Shown: piece by piece, positions 1 through 7,453 of the stretch
Layout: each line of letters opens with the position of its first letter
Numbering within the stretch: the first letter of the stretch is position 1
DNA from: Acidobacteriota bacterium
GTDB lineage: Bacteria; Acidobacteriota; Polarisedimenticolia; J045
Length of the DNA: 9,937 bases
Direction: 5' to 3'
Assembly (NCBI GenBank): GCA_027001345.1
Contig: JALTMS010000643.1
Coordinates: 1 to 9,937 of the forward strand
Translations under genes and position numbers: made by a program
The notes under the pieces: generated by a model
Seen by the model: the letters and a program-made list of their open reading frames with translations, nothing else
Databases searched by the model: none
What the model was told of the DNA's origin: nothing

Positions 1-306
1 ACTGCCCCGCCGTGGGCTCCTGGGGCAGCGACTCCAGCGGTGCGGAACGCGAAAACACGAATCCCGCCGGCTGCCCCTGAGATTGCCTTCGCCTCCTGCC
101 CACCGCGGAACCTGCAACGACACCCGGCTGTGAGGCGGTTTTGCTGGCCCCCGGGCGAGGGACGGCGCTTTGCGTGACTGGGGGAGGTAGGGCGAAGGGC
201 ATCCTGCCGGCATGCTCGTCGGCAGGGAGAGGGCCGAAATCGTCGACAGGCGCCGAGCTGACGCCAGTTGTGCGTCCCCAGGCGAAGGGCTGATGGCCAA
301 TCCGGG
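1..306. other. Non-coding or unassigned left edge
   Basis: I see no gene here that I can support. Short open frames exist on both strands, as expected at this GC content. None has a convincing ribosome binding site or a recognisable protein. One plus frame is open from the left edge to a TGA at 172-174 and could be the tail of a gene outside the window, but its composition (rich in Pro, Ala and Arg) is not persuasive. The only structural item is the hairpin at 203-226. Confidence 0.5.
203..226 (-). terminator. Possible terminator hairpin after the choice-of-anchor gene
   Basis: CCTGCCG (203-209) and CGGCAGG (220-226) form a perfect 7-bp stem with a 10-nt loop, about 80 nt past the stop codon of the minus-strand gene. 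There is no T-tract on the downstream side in either orientation. It is therefore not a classical intrinsic terminator and may only stabilise the 3' end or be chance in GC-rich DNA. Confidence 0.3.
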
Positions 307-3300
307 TCAGGGGCAGCGCTGGTCGATTTGCCGCTCGCTGCCGTCGGAGCGGCGCCCGAGGCCCCCTTCGCCACCGCTGGAGGATGCCGTCAGCAGGTAG
401 AAGTAGCCGTCGCCGGGGGTGGGTACGTCCTCGTCGGTGGCGTAGGTCGTCGCCATCGACTCTCGCAGACAGGCCGCCAGGTGCAGCAGTTCCTGTGCGC
501 CGAGATCACCCCGGTAGACGTTGTAGCCCAGCGCACCGGACTCCGGTTCCCAGTGGAGGCGTGAGCCCTCGAGGCGCACCGCCGCCACCAACAAGTCGTC
601 TTCGTCGCAGGCGTTGCCCTGGCCGTCACCGTCGTCGTCGAGTTGGCGTGCATCGGGCACCGTCGGACAGAGGTCGTCGGTGTCGGCCACCTGATCGCCG
701 TCCCGGTCCGGATCGCTGCCGTTGTCCAGCCCGTCGCCGTCCAGGTCGCTGTCACAGGCATCGCCCAGGCCGTCGCGGTCCAGGTCGCGCTGAGCCGGGT
801 CGGGAGTGGTGGGACAGAGGTCCGCCGCGTCCCCGATTCCGTCCCCGTCGCCATCGGCCTGGTCGGCGTTGGCGATCAGAGGCGCGTTGTCCACATCACC
901 GCACAGCCCATCGGCGTCGGCATCGTCGAGGGGATCGGCCGCGCAGGCATCGCAGGGATCGACCTCGCCGTCCCCGTCACCGTCGGGCTGGTCCGGGTTG
1001 AAGCGCGCGCGGCAGGCACGCACCAGCTCCACGTCGTCGACGCCGCACTCGAGAACGCGGAAGTTGTAGGGCGAGTTCGGTTCGGCGACGAAGCGCAGGC
1101 GCAGCGCATCGCTCAGCGGCGTGATGCTGGCCACGTCGACACGCCGAGAGGTCCAGCGATTCTCGTGGTCGGAGACCTGCTCGACGCCGACCCAGCTCGT
1201 TCCGTCGTCACTCGATAACTCCACGCGCAGCGTCCCGCCGCCGGAGAGGAAGCCGCCCTCCACGGCGACCCAGCGGTGGTAGCGCACCTGGGCTGCACCC
1301 AGGGAGGCGCCGGCCAGAGTCGGAGTGACCAGGGTGGTGCTGCCGCCATCGACGTCGTTGGCCTCGCTGGCCTGCCCCGGGGACTGCTGGCCGGTGATGA
1401 AGGCCACGATGCCCGGGTCGGGGGTGTGGTCGTCCTCCGGCTGGATGGTGCCGCCGGCGGTTCCGTTGGGATCGACCTGGACCCACTGGCCCGAAGTGGC
1501 GCCGTCGCCCGGTACGCCCAGGGTCCAGCCGCGATCGCTCTCCACGTCATCGACGAAGGCCGCCGGTTCGAGGCGCAGCACCACGTCGGCAACGCCCGTC
1601 GTACCGAGGAGAATGCGGGTCTCGCCATCGGAGAAGCCAAAGGCCCGGGCGGTGACCACGTGCCCTCCCACCGCCACGCCGGTCAGGGTGAATTCGCCCG
1701 AGGCGTCGGTGGTGGTGGCGACTCCCAGGGCCGGAACTTCCACCGCTGCGCCGGCGATGGGCGTGCTGTCGTCGTCCCGCACTACCGAGCCGCTGACCGA
1801 CGCCACCGGCAGAGGGGAGAGTTCCGCGTCGGCATCGAGGCGCTCGCCGGCGATCAGGGTCCCTGCACGGAGCAGGCGTGAGCCATAGCCCGGTGCCGTC
1901 ACCCGGAGCTGGATCTCGCCCGCCGGCGCGTAGACCGCGAAGACGCCGTCAGCGCCGCTCCGGGTGCGCGTCCCGTCGGCCAGCACCGTCACCGTGGCAC
2001 CGGCGATGGGCGTGCCGCTGGCGGCATCCCGTACGACGCCCGAGACGTTGCCGCCGGTGGGGGCATACTGCAAGACGAAAAGCCCGCTGCTGATGTCGCT
2101 GGCCAGGATCAGACCGCGCGGATCGAAGGGGTAGACCCCCCAGCAGCCGACGAAACCCGTATCGCCGTCACCATAGGTGTCGAAGAAGCCCAGGCGCAGG
2201 GGGGCCGATGGACGATGGATGTCGACCAGGTGCACGCCGATGCCGTAGTGGGAGATGACCACCAGCGCGTCGTCCTCGTCGTCGATCAGGACGTTGTGCA
2301 CGATCGTCGTCGGGTCGGGATCGTAGCCGCCGAGCCGAGGAATCTCCCCGGCCAGCGATGAGGTGTCGTAGACGTTGGCGATGCCGCCGGTGACCTCGTC
2401 GGTGGTCACTGTCAGCGACTGGTCCCGGTTGGCGAAGGAGTTGTGGGTCGAGCCTCCCGGGGTCGGCCAGCTCGCCAGCACCTGGAGATTCGCGGGGTCA
2501 GTGGCATCGAGAATCTCGTGAAGGCCGGCGTTGATCTCGGCAAAGAAGGCGCGTCCGTCGGCGACGTAGGCGTCGTGCACCGAACGCTCGGTCCACGAAC
2601 CGATTTCCACCGGGTTGACCGGGTCGCTGGCGATGTCGAGGATGCGCACACCGTTGCTCGTGCCGATGGCATAGAGTCGGCCGGCGGGCTCGTCGATCCA
2701 CAGGTTGTGCGCCGTGGTGAAGGTGGCGGTGTAGGTGTTGGCCAGCACCGGGGCCAGAGGGTCGCTGAGATCGACGATCTGCAGGCCCTCGCCCGAGCCG
2801 CTGCCCTCGGTGACGATGTAGGCGTAGTTCTGGTAGGTCTTGATGTCACGCCACGAGGAGTTGGGTCCGGTGATGTAGCCCACCTCCACCGGGTTGGCGG
2901 GATCGCTGATGTCGATGAAAGAAGTGCCGTTGTCACTGCCCAGGATGGCCAGGTAGACGGAGCCATCGTTCCAGCCCCAGATGTCGTTGTAATCCCCTGC
3001 CGGGCGAGGTGAGAGTGTGGCGACCTGGTCCATGCGCAGCGATGGACCCACCGCGTCGCTCGCCCCTCGTGGCGCGCGCGGCTCGACGTTCGCCGGGGCG
3101 AAACTCGCTACCAGCCCCGGCTCGATCCACAGGGAGAGTTCGGCATCCATCGGAAGGTCGTCCGGCAAGGGCGTCCTGCTGCCCCAGCTCGGCCCCTGGG
3201 CCGAGAGCCGCAGATCGAGTCGGCCCTCAGCCAGCACCCGCTCGCCGCTGCGCAGGAGAAAGCGCGGCCGGAGGTGGGGCACATAGCTGCCCAGGCGCGG

Positions 3301-3576
3301 ACGGCCGCTGCTGCGATCGATCGGCCGGGCCAGCAGGTCGATCTCCAGGCGGCTGACGGCGGCTTCCGGACCGGTCTCGATGCCCAGCAGCAGCCGGTAG
3401 GCCACGCCACAGGCCACCGGTTCGATATCCGGGCCGAGCACCAGGGGCTCGTCCGAGATCGTGCAGGCCCTGCCGAGATCGTCGCCGGGCGAGGCTCCGA
3501 AGGCGAGGCTCGAAAGCAGGGCGGCGGTGAGAATCAGCGCGGCGACCAGGGGTCGGGTGGCAATGCGGATGGTCAT
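307..3576 (-). CDS. Secreted choice-of-anchor B family protein, multidomain
   Basis: This encodes 1,089 residues and is probably exported. An N-terminal signal peptide is visible: Arg at residues 4 and 8, a hydrophobic stretch at about 9-27, and an AFGA-like cleavage site. Residues about 178-505 match the choice-of-anchor B family: DYNDIWGW at 195-202, SWRDIKTY at 241-248, and recurring 'DISDPANPVEVG'-type LVIVP-like repeats suggesting a beta-propeller. Two carboxypeptidase-regulatory-like beta-sandwich domains follow (about 509-588 and 594-670). Next come a jelly-roll-like region (about 673-855), Asp-rich thrombospondin type 3 repeats (about 862-994) and a fibronectin-like end (about 996-1073, with GYNVYRGDL). 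I see no PEP-CTERM, LPXTG or transmembrane tail. The ATG at 3576 was chosen over one 17 codons upstream because GGAGGT precedes it and the signal peptide starts there. The function is unknown; a calcium-stabilised extracellular or outer-surface role is inferred. Confidence 0.88.
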   Translation of the reverse strand: MTIRIATRPLVAALILTAALLSSLAFGASPGDDLGRACTISDEPLVLGPDIEPVACGVAYRLLLGIETGPEAAVSRLEIDLLARPIDRSSGRPRLGSYVPHLRPRFLLRSGERVLAEGRLDLRLSAQGPSWGSRTPLPDDLPMDAELSLWIEPGLVASFAPANVEPRAPRGASDAVGPSLRMDQVATLSPRPAGDYNDIWGWNDGSVYLAILGSDNGTSFIDISDPANPVEVGYITGPNSSWRDIKTYQNYAYIVTEGSGSGEGLQIVDLSDPLAPVLANTYTATFTTAHNLWIDEPAGRLYAIGTSNGVRILDIASDPVNPVEIGSWTERSVHDAYVADGRAFFAEINAGLHEILDATDPANLQVLASWPTPGGSTHNSFANRDQSLTVTTDEVTGGIANVYDTSSLAGEIPRLGGYDPDPTTIVHNVLIDDEDDALVVISHYGIGVHLVDIHRPSAPLRLGFFDTYGDGDTGFVGCWGVYPFDPRGLILASDISSGLFVLQYAPTGGNVSGVVRDAASGTPIAGATVTVLADGTRTRSGADGVFAVYAPAGEIQLRVTAPGYGSRLLRAGTLIAGERLDADAELSPLPVASVSGSVVRDDDSTPIAGAAVEVPALGVATTTDASGEFTLTGVAVGGHVVTARAFGFSDGETRILLGTTGVADVVLRLEPAAFVDDVESDRGWTLGVPGDGATSGQWVQVDPNGTAGGTIQPEDDHTPDPGIVAFITGQQSPGQASEANDVDGGSTTLVTPTLAGASLGAAQVRYHRWVAVEGGFLSGGGTLRVELSSDDGTSWVGVEQVSDHENRWTSRRVDVASITPLSDALRLRFVAEPNSPYNFRVLECGVDDVELVRACRARFNPDQPDGDGDGEVDPCDACAADPLDDADADGLCGDVDNAPLIANADQADGDGDGIGDAADLCPTTPDPAQRDLDRDGLGDACDSDLDGDGLDNGSDPDRDGDQVADTDDLCPTVPDARQLDDDGDGQGNACDEDDLLVAAVRLEGSRLHWEPESGALGYNVYRGDLGAQELLHLAACLRESMATTYATDEDVPTPGDGYFYLLTASSSGGEGGLGRRSDGSERQIDQRCP
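595..993 (-). repeat. Thrombospondin type 3 repeat coding region
   Basis: This part of the secreted-protein gene encodes about 133 residues dominated by DxDxDG motifs such as DGDGDG, DADADG, DLDRDG, DLDGDG, DRDGD and DDDGDG. They are interspersed with DLCPT/DACD cysteine-containing segments. In characterised thrombospondin type 3 repeats, such motifs bind calcium and cysteines form disulfides. At DNA level the region is an imperfect repeat of GTCGCCGTC-like units on the plus strand, so copy number may vary between strains or be mis-assembled. Confidence 0.85.
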
Positions 3577-3585
3577 ACAGAAAAC

Positions 3586-3591
3586 ACCTCC
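3586..3591 (-). promoter_or_regulatory. Ribosome binding site that fixes the 3576 start
   Basis: On the minus strand GGAGGT lies 9 nt before the ATG at 3576. The in-frame ATG 17 codons upstream would put this Shine-Dalgarno sequence inside the coding region and place a non-hydrophobic 17-residue extension in front of the signal peptide. Confidence 0.75.
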
Positions 3592-3614
3592 CCGGCCTTG
3601 GCAGCCGGCGCCTA

Positions 3615-3642
3615 AACTTACGCGCATTCAGGTTAGTCGCAA
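3615..3642 (-). promoter_or_regulatory. Candidate promoter of the secreted-protein gene
   Basis: On the minus strand TTGCGA (3637-3642) and TAAGTT (3615-3620) are separated by 16 bp in the least GC-rich part of the 106-bp gap upstream of the gene. The -35-like box is fair and the -10-like box is weak. A 5-bp hairpin (3592-3596 with 3604-3608) lies between it and the ribosome binding site. If real, the secreted protein is transcribed separately from the upstream glutamate synthase-like gene, which is on the same strand. Confidence 0.3.
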
Positions 3643-3682
3643 GGTGCCTTCCGTTCCATCCGCCGCCTCGGCCGTCCCGCCC

Positions 3683-5200
3683 TCAGCGCGTCGCCAGGTG
3701 ACCCGAGTACTCGATTCCCGCCAGTTCGGCGGTCTCCTTCTTCCACGATGCGATGTCGTCCCGGCGGAAAGCACTGAGACGATCATGGCCGCAGGCGCGG
3801 GCCAGCACCGCCATCAGCTCGGTCGAGGCGCGGAGGAAGCGCCCGAGGCGCTCGGCGGCCCGGTCCACGTCGAGCCGGCCGCGCAGGGTGGGGTCCTGGG
3901 TGGCGATGCCCGCCGGGCAGTTGCCCGTGTTGCAGATCCGCGCCGCCACACAGCCGATGGCCTGCATCGCCGAGTTGGCGACGGCCACCCCGTCGGCTCC
4001 GAGGCACAGGGCCTTGGCAAAGTCCTCGGGCAGGCGCAGGCCGCCGGTGACGATCAGGGTCACGTCCGGGCGCTGGCGCTTGTCGAGCCAGTGGCGCGCG
4101 CGGGCGAGGGCCGGAATCGTCGGCACCGAGATGTGGTCGCGGAAGATCCGGGGTGCCGCCCCGGTGCCACCACCGCGCCCGTCGAGAATGATGTAGTCCA
4201 CCCCGCACTCCAGGGCGAAATCGATGTCGTCCTCGATGTGGTTGGCCGAGAGCTTCATCCCGATCGGGATGCCGCCGCTCAGCTCTCGAACCCGATCGCC
4301 GAAGCGCTGGAAGTGCGCGGGGCTGCTGAGGTCGGGGAAAGTGGCGGGGGAGACGGCGGGCGTGCCTTCGGCCAGGCCGCGCACCCGGGCGATCTTGCCC
4401 ACGACCTTGCTTGCGGGCAGGTGCCCGCCGGTGCCGGTCTTCGCTCCCTGGCCGGCCTTGAAGTGGAAGGCCTGCACCCGATCGAGGAGCGCCTCGTCGT
4501 AGCCGAACTTGGCGCTGCCCAGCTCGAAGAGGTAGCGCGAGCAGGCCTGCTGCTCTTCGGGAAGCATGCCGCCTTCACCGGATGCGATGGCCGTGCCGGC
4601 CAGTTCCGCCCCTCGCGCCAGGGCGATCTTGGCCTCTTCGGAGAGGGCACCGAAGCTCATGTCCGAGACGAAGAGGGGAATCTCCAGACGCAGGGGCTTG
4701 TCGGCGCGGGGGCCGATGACCAGCTCGGTGGCCACGGGAGCGTCGTCGAGCAGGGGGCGGCGGGCGAGCTGGGCGGGCAGCACCTGGATGTCGTCCCAGT
4801 GGGGGAGGCTCGAGCGAGGCACGCCCATCGCCACCAGCTCGCCGTGATGGCCGACGGCTTCGAGACCGGCCTGGGCCAGCTCCCGAATGCGCCCGAGGGT
4901 GGGTTCGGCCGGGGCGGCCGGTGGCTCTGGCTCGGTGTCGTCGGCCTCCTCGAGATGCGCGTGGCTGCCGTCACAGTGGGGCGGGTTGCCGGTGGCCTTG
5001 CACAGGCAGAGGTAGGCCGTGCCGGAGATCTCGGCCTTGACCTCCAGGGGTGCGAAGGCCGTGCCCTGGTGGGCGCCGTCGCAGAAGGGCTGGCTCTTCG
5101 AGCGCCCACAGGCGCACCAGTAGTAGGACTCGCCGGCCTTCAGCTCGACGCGCTTGGGGGTCCGGCCGGCAATCACGGGTCGCTGTTTCGAGTCGTTCAT
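3683..5200 (-). CDS. Two CDGSH motifs fused to FMN-type glutamate synthase domain
   Basis: This encodes 505 residues with no signal peptide, so it is probably cytoplasmic. The N-terminus carries two CDGSH iron-sulfur motifs, with ligands C29, C31, C40, H44 and C65, C67, C76, H80; each should bind a [2Fe-2S] cluster by family rule. After an acidic, Pro-rich linker (about 81-100) comes the FMN-binding glutamate synthase domain. It shows SDMSFGALS (179-187), an AGQGAKTGTGGHLP loop (249-262) and C417, C423, C428, whose spacing matches the [3Fe-4S] cluster of glutamate synthase. The N-terminal class II glutaminase domain of real glutamate synthase is absent, so glutamine-dependent activity is not supported. 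A flavin and iron-sulfur amine or amino-acid redox enzyme is the safest call. ATG 5200 is preceded by GAGGAG with 6-nt spacing. It lies 106 bp upstream of the secreted-protein gene and diverges from the LysR gene. Confidence 0.9.
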   Translation of the reverse strand: MNDSKQRPVIAGRTPKRVELKAGESYYWCACGRSKSQPFCDGAHQGTAFAPLEVKAEISGTAYLCLCKATGNPPHCDGSHAHLEEADDTEPEPPAAPAEPTLGRIRELAQAGLEAVGHHGELVAMGVPRSSLPHWDDIQVLPAQLARRPLLDDAPVATELVIGPRADKPLRLEIPLFVSDMSFGALSEEAKIALARGAELAGTAIASGEGGMLPEEQQACSRYLFELGSAKFGYDEALLDRVQAFHFKAGQGAKTGTGGHLPASKVVGKIARVRGLAEGTPAVSPATFPDLSSPAHFQRFGDRVRELSGGIPIGMKLSANHIEDDIDFALECGVDYIILDGRGGGTGAAPRIFRDHISVPTIPALARARHWLDKRQRPDVTLIVTGGLRLPEDFAKALCLGADGVAVANSAMQAIGCVAARICNTGNCPAGIATQDPTLRGRLDVDRAAERLGRFLRASTELMAVLARACGHDRLSAFRRDDIASWKKETAELAGIEYSGHLATR

Positions 5201-5231
5201 TCGGATCTCCTCGGGCTGTATCGCCGAGAAG

Positions 5232-5261
5232 ACCCTATCACTGTTCCGTGGGGTGGGTCAG
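5232..5261 (-). promoter_or_regulatory. Candidate promoter of the CDGSH-glutamate synthase gene
   Basis: On the minus strand CTGACC (5256-5261) and TAGGGT (5232-5237) are spaced 18 bp apart, a weak sigma-70-like pair. Transcription would start near 5225, about 25 nt before the start codon. The single ACTGTTCC element (5240-5247) would then lie between the two boxes, and the dyad at 5280-5301 would be centred near -65, where LysR-family regulators usually bind. The promoter assignment is an inference. Confidence 0.35.
5240..5250. promoter_or_regulatory. Operator half-site copy in the divergent gap
   Basis: ACTGTTCCGTG here is repeated as ACTGTCCCGTG at 5280-5290, with 10 of 11 bases identical and an offset of 40 bp, close to four helical turns. 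Its core ACTGTTCC is also the exact reverse complement of GGAACAGT at 5294-5301. It looks like an accessory site for the adjacent LysR regulator. Confidence 0.5.
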
Positions 5262-5279
5262 GTGGCTGGGGCGAGATAG

Positions 5280-5301
5280 ACTGTCCCGTGAGTGGAACAG
5301 T
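5280..5301. promoter_or_regulatory. Probable LysR operator dyad
   Basis: ACTGTCCC (5280-5287) and GGAACAGT (5294-5301) form an interrupted dyad with a 6-bp spacer and one mismatched pair, within a region that also contains a T-N11-A match (T5284, A5296). It ends 13 bp before the regulator's start codon and just before its ribosome binding site. Bound regulator could repress its own gene while contacting the divergent promoter. Position and symmetry are seen; binding by this LysR protein is inferred. Confidence 0.55.
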
Positions 5302-5314
5302 AGCGGAGACGCCG

Positions 5315-6232
5315 ATGGACCTCAATGCAACCCTCGTCTTCACCCGCGTCGTGCAAGACGGCAGTTTCAGTGCTGCGGCCCGGCAACTGGGCATGCCCAA
5401 GTCCACCGTCAGCCGCAAGGTTGCGGAGCTGGAGCGGCGCCTCGGAGCGCGCCTGCTACAGCGCACCACCCGGACGCTGAGCCTGACCGATGCCGGCCGG
5501 GCCTACTTCCAGCGCGCCGTGCGGGCGATCGCCGAGGCCGAGGAGGCCGAGCTGGCGGTGACCCGGATGCAGCAGACGCCGCGAGGGCTGCTGCGGGTCA
5601 CGATGCCCCTGAGCTTCGGTCATCTCGGTGCCCTGGTGGCCTCGTTCCTCGAGCGCTGCCCGGAGGTGCAGGTCGATCTGGTCTGCACCGACCGGGTGGT
5701 GGACCTGGTCGAGGAGGGCTTCGACGTGGCCGTACGGGCCGGACGCCTGAGCGATTCGACCCTGGTGGCCCGTCGCCTCGGCGTGTTGCAGAACATCGCC
5801 GTGGCCAGCCCCGCCTTCCTCGAGCGCTGCGGTGTTCCCCGCACGCCCGAGGACCTCGAGCACTTCGACTGTGCGGTCTTCGGCGTGGGTGGAGCCGGTG
5901 GCCGGTGGGAAGTCCGCAACGGCGAGAAGACGGTCTCGGTTCCGGTGCGAGCGCGCCTGGTGGTCAACGACATGGATTTTCTCCATGCCGCGGCCCTGGC
6001 CGGTCGCGCCATCACCCTGTTGCCCGCCGGTCGCTGCGCCGCCGACCTGAAACAGGATCGGCTCCGCCGGGTCCTGCCCGCGTGGTGCTCGCCCGATGTG
6101 CCGGTCCACGCGGTCTATCCCAGCCGTCGCCACCTGTCGCCCAAGGTCGAGGCCTTTCTCGATCATCTCAGCGAGCATGTCTCGGGCGGCAGGCAAGATC
6201 TGTGCGACGCCGAAGAGCTGCCCGAGAGGTAG
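5315..6232 (+). CDS. LysR-family transcriptional regulator
   Basis: This encodes 305 residues, the usual length for the family. Residues about 4-62 form the winged helix-turn-helix: FTRVVQDGSFSAAARQLGMP, then STVSRKVAELERRLGARLLQ and RTTRTLSLTDAG. A linker helix follows (about 65-88), then the periplasmic-binding-protein-like effector domain (about 90-290). The pattern VRAGRLSDSTLVARRLG (140-156) resembles the CrgA-like subgroup. ATG 5315 has GGAG at 5305-5308 with 6-nt spacing. A GTG nine codons upstream (5288) is possible but has no better site and lies inside the operator dyad. The gene is divergent from the CDGSH-glutamate synthase gene, the classic arrangement in which a LysR regulator controls its neighbour and represses itself. 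The effector is unknown; a substrate or product of that enzyme is the natural guess. Confidence 0.93.
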   Translation: MDLNATLVFTRVVQDGSFSAAARQLGMPKSTVSRKVAELERRLGARLLQRTTRTLSLTDAGRAYFQRAVRAIAEAEEAELAVTRMQQTPRGLLRVTMPLSFGHLGALVASFLERCPEVQVDLVCTDRVVDLVEEGFDVAVRAGRLSDSTLVARRLGVLQNIAVASPAFLERCGVPRTPEDLEHFDCAVFGVGGAGGRWEVRNGEKTVSVPVRARLVVNDMDFLHAAALAGRAITLLPAGRCAADLKQDRLRRVLPAWCSPDVPVHAVYPSRRHLSPKVEAFLDHLSEHVSGGRQDLCDAEELPER

Positions 6233-6322
6233 GGAGCCCGTGATGCGGATCGGTGGCGAGGATGGCCTTCCGGTGACGATCATCGCTGCCGGAGATCCGG
6301 TCGGCGCCGAGCGGCGGGCGAG
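6233..6322. other. Convergent intergenic gap
   Basis: This is a 90-bp gap between the converging LysR and glycosyltransferase stop codons. It holds small palindromes (CGGCGCCG at 6302-6309; CGGATC at 6246-6251 pairing with GATCCG at 6294-6299) but no T-tract, so no intrinsic terminator can be claimed. Termination here may be Rho-dependent. Confidence 0.5.
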
Positions 6323-7453
6323 TTACGAAGCTTCGAGGGATTCCTGGAGCACCTGCTGCCACAACTCCACGGTGCTGCGGGTCATGGCGTCGAGGGAGTA
6401 CTGGCCTTCCAGGCGCGCGCGGTCGGCGAGCACTCGCTGGTGGTAGGCGTGACGATCGGCGAGCACCCGCCGCGCCGCGTCGACGAAGGACTCCACGTCG
6501 TCGGGCGGGTCGATGATCTCGCCGGTGCGCGAGGGGGTGATCATCTCTCCCACGTCGCCCACGTTTCCCGCCACCACCGGCACGCCGCAGCCGAGGGCCT
6601 CGATCACCACGTTGGGGCAGCCCTCGGAGTCGGAGGTGAGCAGCAGCAGGTCCAGGTCGGCGAGCAAGGCGGGCACGTCGTCCCGCGGGCCGAGCAGGTG
6701 CAGGCGCCTGGCGGGCAGGTCCGGGGCGAGAGCTGCGCGGGCGGCCTCGTCCAGGCCATGGCCGATCAGCACGCCCGCCACCGGGGCGCCGCCGGCCAGC
6801 AGGCGCCGCAGGATCTCCACGAAGCGGGGGATGTTCTTCACCGGGCGGAGCTTGCCCACCAGGCCCACCAGGCCCAGCTCGGGATCGACGCCCAGCTCCG
6901 CTCGCAGCGCCCCCGAGGCCTCGCTCCGCAGGCGAGAGAAGTCCACCCCGTTGGGCACCACCCGCAGGCGCTCGGCCGGTGCGCCGAAGCGTGCGCTGAG
7001 AAAGGCCGCTCCGCGCCGGGAGTTGACCAGGGTCACGGGGCAGCCTCGCAGCATCCGGCGGTAGGTCCAGCTCTTCAGGCGTCCGGGGTGGACCACCGTA
7101 CCCCTTACCGTGGGCAGCATGCACCGGCCGGCGATGGCGCGGCGGGCCAGCCAGGTATAGCCCGAGGCCAGCAGATGCACGGCGTGGACCAGCTCGATTC
7201 TTTCGGCCCGTAGCTCGGCTCCCAGCCGCCGCAGGCGACCGAGGTCGAAGCTCGAGCGGCGGGGGATCACCCGCAAGGGGTAGCCCAGCGCCTCGATCCG
7301 TGGACCGTAGGGCTCGAGCTGTTCGGACAGGCAGATCACCACCCGCGGCGCCCACGGACGGCCCGCCAGTCGTCGCAGCAACTCGTAGGTCTGCCGCTCG
7401 GCGCCGCCGTAGCCGAGCTGGGTCAGGGTCACGGCGATGCGCGGGGCTCTCAA
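6323..7453 (-). CDS. GT4-type glycosyltransferase
   Basis: This encodes 376 residues with the two-domain GT-B layout. The N-terminal acceptor-side domain has the GYGGAE loop (14-19). The C-terminal donor-binding domain has VGKLRPVKN (199-207), then SEGCPNVVIEALGCGVPVV with the E-x7-E pair E277 and E285 typical of retaining GT4 enzymes. It probably transfers a nucleotide-activated sugar onto a lipid-linked glycan at the inner face of the membrane; donor and acceptor cannot be read from the sequence. No signal peptide is seen. The only start giving a complete N-terminal strand is TTG at 7453, whose bases overlap the TGA stop of the deacetylase (TTGA), implying translational coupling. A GTG six codons further in is the alternative but would remove part of the first strand. 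It is the second gene of an operon with the deacetylase. Confidence 0.9.
   Translation of the reverse strand: MRAPRIAVTLTQLGYGGAERQTYELLRRLAGRPWAPRVVICLSEQLEPYGPRIEALGYPLRVIPRRSSFDLGRLRRLGAELRAERIELVHAVHLLASGYTWLARRAIAGRCMLPTVRGTVVHPGRLKSWTYRRMLRGCPVTLVNSRRGAAFLSARFGAPAERLRVVPNGVDFSRLRSEASGALRAELGVDPELGLVGLVGKLRPVKNIPRFVEILRRLLAGGAPVAGVLIGHGLDEAARAALAPDLPARRLHLLGPRDDVPALLADLDLLLLTSDSEGCPNVVIEALGCGVPVVAGNVGDVGEMITPSRTGEIIDPPDDVESFVDAARRVLADRHAYHQRVLADRARLEGQYSLDAMTRSTVELWQQVLQESLEAS

Noticed and set aside
595..993. Tandem-like GTCGCCGTC repeats considered as a CRISPR or regulatory repeat array
   Set aside because: The repeats are in frame, encode DxDxDG calcium-binding motifs and have no regular spacers.
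268..1881. Several plus-strand open frames of 90-205 codons
   Set aside because: They lie antisense to the secreted-protein gene and mirror its repetitive Asp/Gly codons. No ribosome binding site or family resemblance was found.
3461..5314. Plus-strand reading frame extending the LysR gene about 618 codons upstream
   Set aside because: It is antisense to the glutamate synthase-like gene, has no recognisable protein upstream of residue 1 of LysR, and reflects the scarcity of stop codons in GC-rich DNA. LysR proteins are about 300 residues long.
6326..6335. Perfect 10-bp palindrome CGAAGCTTCG at the end of the glycosyltransferase gene
   Set aside because: It encodes the last residues of the protein, has no second copy in the window and no T-tract. 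Chance is sufficient.
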